From an uncultured Alphaproteobacteria bacterium (GTDB taxonomy: Bacteria; Pseudomonadota; Alphaproteobacteria; RF32; CAG-239), in assembly GCA_910584385.1 (NCBI GenBank), contig CAJUAK010000002.1, forward strand, positions 62,001-126,000: DNA of 64,000 nucleotides. Direction: 5' to 3'. The notes under the pieces were generated by a model that had not been told where the DNA came from, searched no databases, and worked only from the letters and a program-made list of their open reading frames with translations. A program made the position numbers and the translations under genes. Positions 25,016 to 34,113 of the stretch are shown one piece after another (position 1 is the first letter of the stretch; every line of letters begins with the position of its first letter).

Positions 25016-28000
25016 TTACACCCCGCCAGAGGAAATATCGCGGAAACGATTGAAGAATGCAATAATCTTTTGAATTACGGTTTCTCTCTTTTTTTGCCGT
25101 CTTTTTTGTGGGTCTATGATTGGGAGTGGAGGTAAAACCTTATTAATTTGTATTCCGTTTTCCTGAACATAACCATTTTTGAAGGCATTATTGACATATT
25201 TGTAGGTTTCTTCCTTGTTTAAATTTTCTTCTTCAATAATTTTATTCAGCTCTGTTATTTTCTGTTCATTAACATATTTTTTCCAATCCTCATCAACATT
25301 ACTGGTGGGTGTGAGCGAGTCAATAAAGTTTTCAATGAGGTCTTTTTTGCTGCGTAACTCAATACTGGCATCAACAGATTTCAAAATACTAACTTTAATT
25401 TCTTTATCTTCCATATGACCTGCGTGATATTTTTTAATCAGCATTAGGATATAATCAATATTAATTTCAACCTGTTTAATCAGTTCAATCTCAAAAACAA
25501 GGTCATCATTAACATTGTCTTTTTCTTTGCCTTGGGGGCGCAGTTCATCATAAATCCTTAAATATTGGCTATGATAATCTTGTACATTCCGTTCGGTTAA
25601 AATTTCTTTTCCTGCAAATTCATCAAATGAAGATAAAATATTTTTCAATCGCAGGATTGCACCATAGAGTTTAACAAAATCCCGCTTTTCTTTTTCACTG
25701 AAAATTAGCTCTCCAGCGGGATATGTTTCTACCAACTCCTCAATCAGTTCTTTGTAACCTTTAACAGTTTTGCCTTTATCATCGGTATAACCATTATAAT
25801 ATTCGGCAAAAGTTTTGAGCAATACGATACCACCCGCTTCTTTATCGCCAAACAAAGCAAGGCTCTTATTGGTTGCCTCTTCCAAATTGCGGAAACACAC
25901 AATATTACCAAAGGCTTTAACAGCATTCAAAATACGGTTGGTGCGGGAAAATGCCTGCAACAGTCCTTGCATTCTTAAATTTTTATCCACCCACAGGGTA
26001 TTTAAGGTCGTGGCATCAAAACCTGTTAAGAACATATTGACCACAATCAGCAGGTCAATTTCTCGGTTTTTCATTCGCATAGATACATCTTTGTAATAAT
26101 TTTGGAATTTGTCGCTTGATGTATCGTAAGATGTCCCAAACATTTTATTATAGTCGTCAATGGCACTTTCCAGAAAATCTCTGTCGCTTTTATCCAATTT
26201 GCTGGTATCTTCTGGATTTTCATCAAATACGCCGTCATCAGAATTATCATCACCATTCATTCCAAAACTAAAAATGGTTGCAACTTTGAGCTTCTGTAAA
26301 GGTTTTTCAGCCATTTGCTTTCTAAATTCTTCATAATAGAGTTTGGCAAACGGAATGGAAGAAACGGCAAAAATGGAATTAAAACCTGTCAGCCGAACTT
26401 TTTGTTTTATTTCATCAATATCTTTGCGGTTTTTCGCTTGGGCAATATCTGCAATGTTGGTCAAAATATTATAGCTGTAAGACCTGTCGTTTCGCATTGT
26501 TTTCTGGTTAAAATGTTCCAAGATATAAGAAACGATACGAGATATTCTTTCAGGAGCAGCTAGGGCTTTTTCGCGGTTAATATCCCAAACTTTGGAATCT
26601 TTAATATTTTCCTGTTCTTTCATCGTACTGATGTAATCAATACGAAACGGCAAAACATTTTTATCGGCAATTGCATCAACAATTGTATAAGTATGTAATT
26701 GCTCACCAAATAACTGGGCTGTTGTTTTAAGGTCGGATTTGCAACCTGTATGAGCATTTTCGGCAAATATCGGCGTGCCTGTAAAGCCGAACAGATGATA
26801 TTTTTTAAAGGCTTTGGTGATAGTCTGGTGCATCTCACCGAATTGGCTTCGGTGGCATTCGTCAAAAATTATCACAAGATGCTGGTTATAGACGGGATGT
26901 TCTTTATTTTGTTTGATGAAGCAGGTTAATTTCTGAATTGTGGTAATAATGATGCGGGCATTAGGATTTTCAAGCTGTTTTTTCAAAACTGCCGTGCTGG
27001 TGTTGCTGTTGGCAGCTCCTTTTTGAAACTTGTCATATTCTTTCATTGTTTGGTAATCAAGGTCTTTCCTGTCTACCACAAACAAAACCTTGTCTATAAT
27101 CGCCATATTCTGGGCAAGCTGTGCCGTTTTGAACGAGGACAGCGTTTTTCCCGAGCCTGTGGTGTGCCAAATATAGCCACCGCCATCTACTGTGCCATAT
27201 TGTTTATAATTGCTTGCAATATTGATTTTATTGATAATGCTTTCGGTTGCCACAATCTGATAAGGACGCATTACCATCAGCATTTCATCAGATGTAAAAA
27301 CGCAATATCTGGTCAAAATATTTAGAAGTGTGTGTTTGGCAAAAAAGGTTTTGGCAAAATCAATTAAATCAATAATCGGTTTGTTTTTTCTATCAGCCCA
27401 CCAAGAGGTAAATTCAAAACTGTTGCTGGTCTTTTTGCCCTTTTTTGAAGATGTTCCAGCATTTTCGCTGATATGCGATTGACGGGTGGTGTTACTGTAA
27501 TACTTGGTATATGTGCCGTTTGAGATAACAAATATCTGCACAAATTCATATAAACCGCTTCCTGCCCAGAAACTATCGTTTTGATAACGGTTGATTTGGT
27601 TAAACGCATCTTTAATATCAACACCGCGGCGTTTTAATTCTATATGTACCAAAGGCAAGCCATTAACCAAAACGGTGGCATCATAACGATTAGCTCTTGC
27701 TCCATCGTCCGTTTCATACTGATTGATAACCTGCAAAGTGTTGTTGTGGATGTTATCCTTATCTATCAGCAGGATATTGCGAAAAAGATAATTATCAACG
27801 GGCTTTTCATAATAAAGAACTTTTTTATAATCTTCTTGGATTATCTTGGTCTTTTCTTTAATACCGAAATTAGGATTGGCAATTTCCTGTTTGAAAAAAG
27901 TATCCCACTCTTTGTCTGTGAAGTGGTAATCGTTTAATTTTTCCAGTTGGCAGCGTAAGTTATCAATCAGGTCTTTTTCTGAATGAATTGGCAAATAATC

Positions 28001-28144
28001 GTATGCTTGATTTTGCAATTGTTTAATGAACGCTTTTTCAAGGTCCGCCTCGGATTGATATTCGGTTTGCTTGGTTTCTACCGCCTGATATTCGGCAACA
28101 ACTGTGCTTTCAGGATTTTCGGCAACGACACTAATTTTGTTCAT
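25016..28144 (-). CDS. hsdR: Type I restriction enzyme R subunit
   Basis: The motor and nuclease subunit (1042 residues). An N-terminal PD-(D/E)xK nuclease is visible as RYDATVLVNGLPLVHIELKRRG. It is followed by the superfamily 2 helicase motifs TGSGKT (motif I), FDECHRSQFG (motif II, DECH) and FTGTPIF (motif III). The C-terminal helical part binds the methylase core. The enzyme cuts unmethylated DNA after ATP-driven translocation. Its start overlaps the 3' end of the preceding 390-residue gene by 14 nt. The sequence style is that of the EcoR124-like (IC) family. Confidence 0.95.
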   Translation of the reverse strand: MNKISVVAENPESTVVAEYQAVETKQTEYQSEADLEKAFIKQLQNQAYDYLPIHSEKDLIDNLRCQLEKLNDYHFTDKEWDTFFKQEIANPNFGIKEKTKIIQEDYKKVLYYEKPVDNYLFRNILLIDKDNIHNNTLQVINQYETDDGARANRYDATVLVNGLPLVHIELKRRGVDIKDAFNQINRYQNDSFWAGSGLYEFVQIFVISNGTYTKYYSNTTRQSHISENAGTSSKKGKKTSNSFEFTSWWADRKNKPIIDLIDFAKTFFAKHTLLNILTRYCVFTSDEMLMVMRPYQIVATESIINKINIASNYKQYGTVDGGGYIWHTTGSGKTLSSFKTAQLAQNMAIIDKVLFVVDRKDLDYQTMKEYDKFQKGAANSNTSTAVLKKQLENPNARIIITTIQKLTCFIKQNKEHPVYNQHLVIIFDECHRSQFGEMHQTITKAFKKYHLFGFTGTPIFAENAHTGCKSDLKTTAQLFGEQLHTYTIVDAIADKNVLPFRIDYISTMKEQENIKDSKVWDINREKALAAPERISRIVSYILEHFNQKTMRNDRSYSYNILTNIADIAQAKNRKDIDEIKQKVRLTGFNSIFAVSSIPFAKLYYEEFRKQMAEKPLQKLKVATIFSFGMNGDDNSDDGVFDENPEDTSKLDKSDRDFLESAIDDYNKMFGTSYDTSSDKFQNYYKDVSMRMKNREIDLLIVVNMFLTGFDATTLNTLWVDKNLRMQGLLQAFSRTNRILNAVKAFGNIVCFRNLEEATNKSLALFGDKEAGGIVLLKTFAEYYNGYTDDKGKTVKGYKELIEELVETYPAGELIFSEKEKRDFVKLYGAILRLKNILSSFDEFAGKEILTERNVQDYHSQYLRIYDELRPQGKEKDNVNDDLVFEIELIKQVEINIDYILMLIKKYHAGHMEDKEIKVSILKSVDASIELRSKKDLIENFIDSLTPTSNVDEDWKKYVNEQKITELNKIIEEENLNKEETYKYVNNAFKNGYVQENGIQINKVLPPLPIIDPQKRRQKKRETVIQKIIAFFNRFRDISSGGV

Positions 28145-29303
28145 TATTATTCTCCTTTTCTGCTTGTAATTCTAAGTAGCAAGCAGTGATAGTCAATAAT
28201 TTTATTTCATCATATGACATTGTTTCTACATCAATATCTACCCATTTTTTAGCGAATTGTTTAGAAAAACTTTGAGCACGCTGTAATCCCCAAATTTTAT
28301 CTGTATTTATATTTTCATTTAAATATGAAAATATTTTTTCTCTATCATAACCAAACGTTTGATAAGTGTTTTTGGGGTAAGCGTATATTATCTCATCTAC
28401 TATATTTGCTAATTTATCATAATCTAAATTGTCAACACTATCACAAATTTGAGGTATCGATGAAATTATAATATTTCTTATTCGTTGTACAGAATTCTTA
28501 TTCTTACTATTTTCTGATTCATATTTTAAAAACTTTATAAAGCACTCTATCTCATAAGTATCACAAAATCTTTCATTAAGAGTATCATAAACTTCTTGCA
28601 ATATCTGTATGTCTGATTGGTTTCTGTTTATTTTCTTTCTTTTCCATTCTTCTTTTTTGTTTTCTATTCTTCTTTCTAACTCATTTTTGACTAATATAAG
28701 CTGTTCATATCTGTTTTTTATAAAAGATTTCAATGAATCATAAGGGACGTACAGTGTTTTTGTTGCAGACTGTTGGTTAGAATAAACAAGGATGCCAATG
28801 CAATCTTTTTTTAAATTATTAAAATCAGATAAAAGAAATGGCGAATAATGTATTTCGTTTTTTTCTTTTAGAAAGGGAGCTCGGCTAGTATTAAGAGGAT
28901 GGGCAAATATGAGAGCTCTTAAATATTCAAAAAATTTAATATCAGTTGGACAGTTATCACCTATTAAATATAATGGCGCGTCTGCACAAACATTCATAAA
29001 ATGCTTTTTTATTTCTTTTTGTTCGTCTTTAATTTTAAGTTGTTCCATTGTTTCTTGTACTGCATCTTTTATAATACAAGAATGGAGCATAAAAAGCATA
29101 ATATCGTTCATATTTTGAGAAGATGTATTGTATTGGTTTAAAAATTCAACACTATCGTCTACTCTATCCATTACCGCACAGATAAGATTGTAATTGCGCT
29201 TCTCTTGTTCATCGCGATGGAATATTCTTGATGAATTAACAACTTTCCTTAATTCTTTACAAATATTTCCATCTAAAAAATCCATATTAGGCAGCCTCTT
29301 CAA
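28131..29303 (-). CDS. Unknown protein inserted between hsdS and hsdR
   Basis: A 390-residue cytoplasmic protein with no domain I can name. It is largely helical, with a lysine/glutamate-rich coiled-coil-like centre (NELERRIENKKEEWKRKK) and a C-terminal helical part. There is no membrane segment, Walker motif or nuclease motif. It overlaps the hsdS 3' frame by 17 nt and hsdR by 14 nt, so it is firmly built into the restriction operon. A role in controlling restriction, or a separate abortive-infection function, are both possible; neither is shown. Confidence 0.6.
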   Translation of the reverse strand: MKRLPNMDFLDGNICKELRKVVNSSRIFHRDEQEKRNYNLICAVMDRVDDSVEFLNQYNTSSQNMNDIMLFMLHSCIIKDAVQETMEQLKIKDEQKEIKKHFMNVCADAPLYLIGDNCPTDIKFFEYLRALIFAHPLNTSRAPFLKEKNEIHYSPFLLSDFNNLKKDCIGILVYSNQQSATKTLYVPYDSLKSFIKNRYEQLILVKNELERRIENKKEEWKRKKINRNQSDIQILQEVYDTLNERFCDTYEIECFIKFLKYESENSKNKNSVQRIRNIIISSIPQICDSVDNLDYDKLANIVDEIIYAYPKNTYQTFGYDREKIFSYLNENINTDKIWGLQRAQSFSKQFAKKWVDIDVETMSYDEIKLLTITACYLELQAEKENNNEQN

Positions 29304-29913
29304 AAGTCAGTAGTTTATTTCTGTAATATTCATATTGTTGCCTGCGAGCAGTGAGTTCGGCAGGCAAGCCTTCTGAAATATCATTAACAAGGCTATCAAA
29401 CTTATCTAAAATTGCAACAATTCTTTCCTGTTCTTCTATTGGAGGAAAACCGAATTTAAATTTACTCATTGCAATATCATTTATTCTCATTACCTTTACA
29501 CCAGTTATACATTTTTTCTTTTGTTCAAAGAATGCATTTGTTTGAAATAGGTATGACATATATTTAGGATTTTGATTATGATGATAGATAAAAGCATCAC
29601 CACTAATGCAAATATCCTCATTGCCTAACCAAGCAACCGCTTTGCCAACATCCTCAACATTTTCACTAGTGGTTGCAATAATTAAATCTCCTGTTCGTGC
29701 TTTTTTTAACTTTTCAGCTAAGTTGTTGGAAACGTAAGATTTTGTTCGTTCTGCAAAAGTACCATAATAGGTATAGATTTGTCCATAATGAATACACCCA
29801 ACACCTGTATCCGTAAAATCCTTCTTTTGCAAACCATTACCTCTGATAAATGTTCCAACCTCTTCAAGTTGCATAAATTTAATTCTGCCCCCCCCCCGTT
29901 GTATTTTTATCAA
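29287..29913 (-). CDS. hsdS: Type I specificity subunit, C-terminal half (out of frame)
   Basis: The second target-recognition domain (VGTFIRGNGLQKKDF to FGFPPIEEQERIVAILDKF) and the distal conserved region ending RRQQYEYYRNKLLTFEEAA. The frame is separated from the first half by a G10 tract on the coding strand (C10 at 29888-29897). With G9 the two frames join into a single 419-residue HsdS. In the state shown here this half has only weak start signals, such as the ATG at 29874, and may not be made. It overlaps the next gene by 17 nt. Confidence 0.8.
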   Translation of the reverse strand: MIKIQRGGGRIKFMQLEEVGTFIRGNGLQKKDFTDTGVGCIHYGQIYTYYGTFAERTKSYVSNNLAEKLKKARTGDLIIATTSENVEDVGKAVAWLGNEDICISGDAFIYHHNQNPKYMSYLFQTNAFFEQKKKCITGVKVMRINDIAMSKFKFGFPPIEEQERIVAILDKFDSLVNDISEGLPAELTARRQQYEYYRNKLLTFEEAA

Positions 29914-30547
29914 AAGTTAGGAGTTTGTTACGGTAGTATTCATATTGCTTCTTTCTCGCCTCCAGCTCCGCCTCCAGCTCCGCCTCCAGCTCCGCCTCCA
30001 GCGAGCTAAAAGCATCCAGAATCCGCACAACCTCTTCCTGCACAGGAAGAGGAGGGACAGGAATTTTTAGTGATAAAACTGCTTTCATAGAAGGATGTTG
30101 GATACCAGCGCCCCGATAAAAAGAACTAATAAGTTCAATATTATTTGACATCCAATAATATAAAAACTTATTGCTCAAAACATTTGTATCATTTGATGTA
30201 GCAATCCTGTTATCACCAGTAATAAACTTTCCTTTGTAATATTTGACATTTGGTGTTCCCCCCCAAGGAATTGCTACAATTTCACCATTGCATAAATTAT
30301 TCCCCGCCAATTCTTCTGTTGTGTATTTTATTTCACCAATTCCAGTTGATAAAATCCTGACATCTCCATTTTTTACAACAAGAGCGTTTACATCATTTGC
30401 CAACAGGTATGGATATTTAATAACTTTTTTTTGTTTTTCTTTTTCCACACCATTAAACTTCTTATCCCAAGATGTCAGTTCCCATAATTCCTTAAATTGA
30501 ACCCCATTCGGGCAATATTGCTTTATCAAATCATCAATCTTACTCAT
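29879..30547 (-). CDS. hsdS: Type I specificity subunit, N-terminal half (truncated at poly-G)
   Basis: First target-recognition domain plus central conserved region of HsdS (222 residues), which directs the methylase and nuclease to a bipartite DNA site. After KIPVPPLPVQEEVVRILDAF comes a repeated LEAE segment, then RKKQYEYYRNKLLTF, and the frame ends shortly after the G10 tract with TTGGGQN. Truncated HsdS halves of IC-type systems can pair as homodimers and give active enzymes with a symmetrical site. Thus this form may still work, with a specificity different from the full-length protein. Confidence 0.88.
   Translation of the reverse strand: MSKIDDLIKQYCPNGVQFKELWELTSWDKKFNGVEKEKQKKVIKYPYLLANDVNALVVKNGDVRILSTGIGEIKYTTEELAGNNLCNGEIVAIPWGGTPNVKYYKGKFITGDNRIATSNDTNVLSNKFLYYWMSNNIELISSFYRGAGIQHPSMKAVLSLKIPVPPLPVQEEVVRILDAFSSLEAELEAELEAELEARKKQYEYYRNKLLTFDKNTTGGGQN
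29888..29897 (-). repeat. G10 homopolymer, hsdS phase-variation tract
   Basis: Ten consecutive C on the plus strand (G10 in hsdS). Reading through G10 gives ACG-GGG-GGG-GGG-CAG-AAT-TAA, a stop. With nine G the frame continues as GGGRIKFMQLEEV into the second recognition domain. Such tracts change length by slipped-strand mispairing. No other homopolymer of G or C of this length is obvious in the window. Confidence 0.9.
29957..30002 (-). repeat. 12-bp tandem repeat encoding LEAE in hsdS (3.8 copies)
   Basis: The unit CGCCTCCAGCTC (plus strand) is at 29957-29968, 29969-29980 and 29981-29992, with a partial fourth copy at 29993-30002. Units are identical, which favours copy-number change. The repeat lies between the first recognition domain and the central conserved helix. 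In EcoR124I and EcoR124II the copy number of a TAEL repeat at the same place sets the length of the nonspecific spacer in the DNA target. Confidence 0.93.
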
Positions 30548-30558
30548 CTTGTACTTCC

Positions 30559-31332
30559 TTATAACTTCAAAACTTTTCTAAGTTCTTTTAATCTGTCTGC
30601 GGTTTGAATATTCTCAACTATTGAACTTATTAATTCTTTTAATGGTAAATATTCATTTAATGCTGTTTTATCATCAAATTCTCCGTGGACGATATTACTT
30701 AATTCTTGGAACAATTCGTACTTTCTATCATCTAATCCGTGAGGAATAATGTGTGCTTTTTTATTAGCTTCTTTTAGTTTTTCTTTAAAATTTAAAGTAC
30801 TATCTATGTTATGCTTTTTTACAATTTCACTTACAATTGTTTCATATATCTTTCGCAAATATATAATTGCTCCCGCACCTAATCCCTCTCTATAGGCCTT
30901 ATCTGCGGCGTCAAACAGTTCAATATATTTTGAAGTTGGTTTATAACTAACACTTTCAGATAGTTTATCTGAATATTTAATAATTCTAACTTTGGGAATT
31001 TGGGAGTGAATTTCATTTTCGCTTTCAATTAAAAACCAAGCAGGAATAGATGTTTCGCAAAATAAACAAGTTAAGACACAATCTATACTTATCATTTTTT
31101 CGTTTATTCCAATGCAATGAACGGAACAAGGTTTAACAGGGTTATATAAGCAAAACGATTGCATCTTATTGCACTTTTTGCAAAAGAAATCTATTTGTAT
31201 GTTACCAACCTCAATTTTTTTTAATTTTCCTCTATTGAGAAATTTTCCATCTAAAAAACCGTCTACAGGCTGAAAATCTGCTGATGGTTTAGTTGATAAT
31301 ATGTCGCTTAATCTCATATTATCACTCTCCAA
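30559..31332 (-). CDS. Zinc-ribbon protein with DUF4145-like C-terminal domain
   Basis: A 257-residue protein. The N-terminal half holds two CxxC pairs (FFCKKC and TCLFCE), which suggests a zinc ribbon. The C-terminal half has AAD-x-AYREGLGAGAIIYLRKIYE and ELSNIVHGEFDD, resembling DUF4145, a helical domain often encoded in type I restriction loci. Function is unknown. It lies between rhuM (18 nt upstream) and hsdS (11 nt downstream) on the same strand, as an accessory gene of the restriction operon. A second ATG six codons in (MRLSDIL) is an alternative start. Confidence 0.65.
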   Translation of the reverse strand: MESDNMRLSDILSTKPSADFQPVDGFLDGKFLNRGKLKKIEVGNIQIDFFCKKCNKMQSFCLYNPVKPCSVHCIGINEKMISIDCVLTCLFCETSIPAWFLIESENEIHSQIPKVRIIKYSDKLSESVSYKPTSKYIELFDAADKAYREGLGAGAIIYLRKIYETIVSEIVKKHNIDSTLNFKEKLKEANKKAHIIPHGLDDRKYELFQELSNIVHGEFDDKTALNEYLPLKELISSIVENIQTADRLKELRKVLKL

Positions 31333-31350
31333 ATGTGATGTTTTTGTATT

Positions 31351-32418
31351 TTATTCATCATTTTTGCCCTCAACAGAATCTTTTGATTTTTTGTTGTTTA
31401 TCATATTTTCCAACTCTAAAAAGTAGTCAAAATCGCTATGATAAAGCCTATCTTGAATGATGCGATATTTTTCAAACTCTGTTTCAGCGTGTTGTTTAGC
31501 AAGTTCTGCTGATATTTTTCCAGCTCCCTGCAAAATATCCCTTCGTGTTAATCTTAATAAACCATCCAGTTGAGATGCCCAATCTTCCATTGTCATCGGC
31601 ATATTTCTTTCTGCTTGGGATTCTGCCAAATCAAGATATGCGTTGACAATACGTCCCATTGCTCTCAGTTCTTCTTCGGTTAAATAATTCTTCGCAACAC
31701 TGACATCATATTTATGAATTTTACTTTGAGGTGCTCCTTCCCAAGTTGTCAGTCCCATATGCTCTTTGTTGGCATCAGCACGATTATAAATAACCTCTGC
31801 AGCGGTTTGTCCGTGAATAGCCCAATGCAGTTTATTTTGCACCTTTGCAAAAAACTCTTGCGTCGTTTTAGATTTAGCATCGTAATCAACGCTCGTGGCA
31901 TAAATATCCGTTATTTTTTGATAGAACATCCGTTCAGACATACGAATTTCTCTAATCCGCTGCAGTTGTTCTTCAAAATATTTTTTTGTCAGTATTGAGC
32001 CGCCTCGTTTAATGCGCTCATCATCCATTGCATAAGCTTTTATGGTGTATTGCTCAATAATATCATTAGCCCATTTACGAAATTGCACGGCTTTGGGAGA
32101 ATCGACTTTATTACCAACGGCAATAATTGCTTTTAAATTATAATGGTTGGTTTCGTATGTTTTTCCATCAGTGGCAGTTATTCGAAATTTTCGAATAACT
32201 GAATTTTCATCTAACTCCATATCACTAAAAATTTTTTTCAGATGATAATTAATAGTATTTGTTTCTACATTATACAAAATACCCATCATCTTTTGCGTAA
32301 GCCAAACGTTTTCATCAGCATAAATTGCCTCAATACCACTTTCTCCCGTAGCGGTAATAAATGTGAGATATTCAGCCGCGGAGCTTCTGATAGTAATTTC
32401 CTTTTTTTTAGCCATCAC
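31351..32418 (-). CDS. rhuM: RhuM family protein
   Basis: A 355-residue protein of the RhuM (virulence-associated DNA-binding-like) family, common inside type I restriction operons of host-associated bacteria. Typical segments are VWLTQKMMGILYNVETNTINYHLKKIF near the N terminus (a helix-turn-helix-like region), KAIIAVGNKVDSPKAVQFRKWA, and KVQNKLHWAIHGQTAAEVIYNRAD. Its biochemical function is not established. Its start overlaps the hsdM stop by 4 nt, implying coupling to the methylase. Confidence 0.85.
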   Translation of the reverse strand: MMAKKKEITIRSSAAEYLTFITATGESGIEAIYADENVWLTQKMMGILYNVETNTINYHLKKIFSDMELDENSVIRKFRITATDGKTYETNHYNLKAIIAVGNKVDSPKAVQFRKWANDIIEQYTIKAYAMDDERIKRGGSILTKKYFEEQLQRIREIRMSERMFYQKITDIYATSVDYDAKSKTTQEFFAKVQNKLHWAIHGQTAAEVIYNRADANKEHMGLTTWEGAPQSKIHKYDVSVAKNYLTEEELRAMGRIVNAYLDLAESQAERNMPMTMEDWASQLDGLLRLTRRDILQGAGKISAELAKQHAETEFEKYRIIQDRLYHSDFDYFLELENMINNKKSKDSVEGKNDE

Positions 32419-33974
32419 GCCACTCCTTCCAAATCGGCAACGATGGCATCTATTTGCTGTCGTAACTCATTTTGTTTAGCCACAATTTGTTTGATTTGCT
32501 CATTTAAGACGGTAATATCAATTTTTTCACGGATGTCTTTCTGCTCAACATAGGAAGAAACCGAGATATTGTAATCGTTCTCGCCAATTTTATCGTTTTT
32601 AACTAATTTACAGAAATGTTCTTTATCTTCCCGTTTAATGTAGGCTTGCAAGATGTTTGCAATATTCTCATCAGTCAGTTTATTCTTATTGCCAGAATGG
32701 ATAAATTCATTGCTTGCATCAATAAACAAAACGGCATTGTCTTTTTTGCTCTTCTTCAAAACAATGATGCAGGTTGCAATACTCACGCCAAAGAATAAGT
32801 TGGCGGGAAGCTGAATCACACAATCAACAAAGTTGTTGTCAATCAGATACTTACGAATTTTCTGCTCTGCCCCGCCGCGATATAAAACCCCAGGAAATTC
32901 TACGATTGCTGCCGTTCCGTCGGCCGCCAGCCAATTAAGCATATGCATCGTAAAAGCAAGGTCTGCTTTGCTTCGCGGTGCTAAAACACCAGCAGGAGAA
33001 TAACGAGGGTCGTTGATTAGGGTAACATCACTGTCCCCAGCCCAAGAGATAGAATAGGGCGGATTGGATACAATCGCCTCAAACGGCTCATCATTCCAAT
33101 GTTTTGGGTCGGTTAAAGTATCTCCCAATGCAATATCAAATTTTTCATAATTGATATTGTGCAAAAACATATTAATACGGCAGAGATTGTAGGTTGTAAT
33201 ATTAATTTCCTGTCCGTAAAATCCATCTTTTACGTTTTCCTGCCCCAGAATTTTGGCAAATTTCAGCAGCAACGAACCCGAACCGCAGGCGGGGTCATAA
33301 ACTTTATTGACTGATGTTTTGCCAACTAATGTAATTTTTGCCAAGAGTTCTGAAACTTCTTGCGGCGTAAAAAACTCACCACCTGATTTTCCTGCACTGC
33401 TGGCGTACATTGTCATTAAATATTCGTAAGCATCACCAAAAGCATCTATGGTATTGTCGGTAAAATTGCCAAGTTTTAACTCCTTGATAGAGGCTAAAAT
33501 CTTAACCAGTTTCTCATTTCTTTTTTGAACTGTTGCTCCCAGTTTATTGCTGTTAACATCAATATCTGCAAATAAGCCCTTGAAATCATCTTCACTGGCT
33601 GTTCCCTGTGCGGAGGCTTCAATATCACGGAATGCTTTGCTCAATGTTTCGTTTAAATTGGGATTGTTCTTGGCTTTTTTTTGCACATTTTGAAACAATT
33701 CACTAGGTAGAATAAAAAAACCTTTGGTAGAAACGGCGTACTCTCGGGCTGTTTCGGCGTTTTCATCAGTTTCTTTGGTATAATCATAGTCAGCAATACC
33801 GCTTTCCCTCTGTAATTTATTGATATATGCGGTGATATTTTCAGAGATAAAGCGATAGAACAGAATCCCCAGCACATAGGATTTGAAATCCCAACCATCA
33901 ACGCTGCCTCGCAAATCATTGGCAATTTGCCAGATAATTCTGTGTAATTCCGCTCTTTCTTGCTCTTTAGTCAT
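32415..33974 (-). CDS. hsdM: Type I modification methylase M subunit
   Basis: N6-adenine DNA methyltransferase (519 residues). The N-terminal helical domain starts with IIWQIANDLRGSVDGWDFKSYVLG. AdoMet-binding motif I is DPACGSGSLLLKFA and catalytic motif IV is NPPYS. The GVLYRGGAEQKIRKYLI and QLPANLFFGVSIATCIIVL segments are typical of HsdM. It pairs with HsdS for methylation and with HsdR for restriction. It is the first gene of an eight-gene minus-strand operon and is divergent from a small serine recombinase gene; the shared 230-bp region holds TTTTACA palindromes. Confidence 0.96.
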   Translation of the reverse strand: MTKEQERAELHRIIWQIANDLRGSVDGWDFKSYVLGILFYRFISENITAYINKLQRESGIADYDYTKETDENAETAREYAVSTKGFFILPSELFQNVQKKAKNNPNLNETLSKAFRDIEASAQGTASEDDFKGLFADIDVNSNKLGATVQKRNEKLVKILASIKELKLGNFTDNTIDAFGDAYEYLMTMYASSAGKSGGEFFTPQEVSELLAKITLVGKTSVNKVYDPACGSGSLLLKFAKILGQENVKDGFYGQEINITTYNLCRINMFLHNINYEKFDIALGDTLTDPKHWNDEPFEAIVSNPPYSISWAGDSDVTLINDPRYSPAGVLAPRSKADLAFTMHMLNWLAADGTAAIVEFPGVLYRGGAEQKIRKYLIDNNFVDCVIQLPANLFFGVSIATCIIVLKKSKKDNAVLFIDASNEFIHSGNKNKLTDENIANILQAYIKREDKEHFCKLVKNDKIGENDYNISVSSYVEQKDIREKIDITVLNEQIKQIVAKQNELRQQIDAIVADLEGVA

Positions 33975-34113
33975 TTCTTATCTTCCCAATAGTCAATAAT
34001 TTTATGCAATTATAAAGAGGAAGGGTTAATTTTAAGTTTAGAGGCTCTTTCAAGCAAAGAAACCATAAAAATTTATCAGAAGTAAAACTAAAGTATACCC
34101 TATTTTTACATTT

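Noticed and set aside
29957..30002. Regular 12-bp repeats, possible CRISPR-like array
   Set aside because: Units are adjacent with no spacers and lie in frame within hsdS, coding for LEAE. They are a coding tandem repeat.
29779..30009. Proline-rich plus-strand frame (PPAPPPAPPPA)
   Set aside because: It is the antisense of the LEAE repeat in hsdS, with no ribosome-binding site.
29287..30547. Two independent specificity-subunit genes
   Set aside because: The halves meet exactly at a G10 tract, and removing one G joins them into a normal-length HsdS. The better reading is one phase-variable gene.
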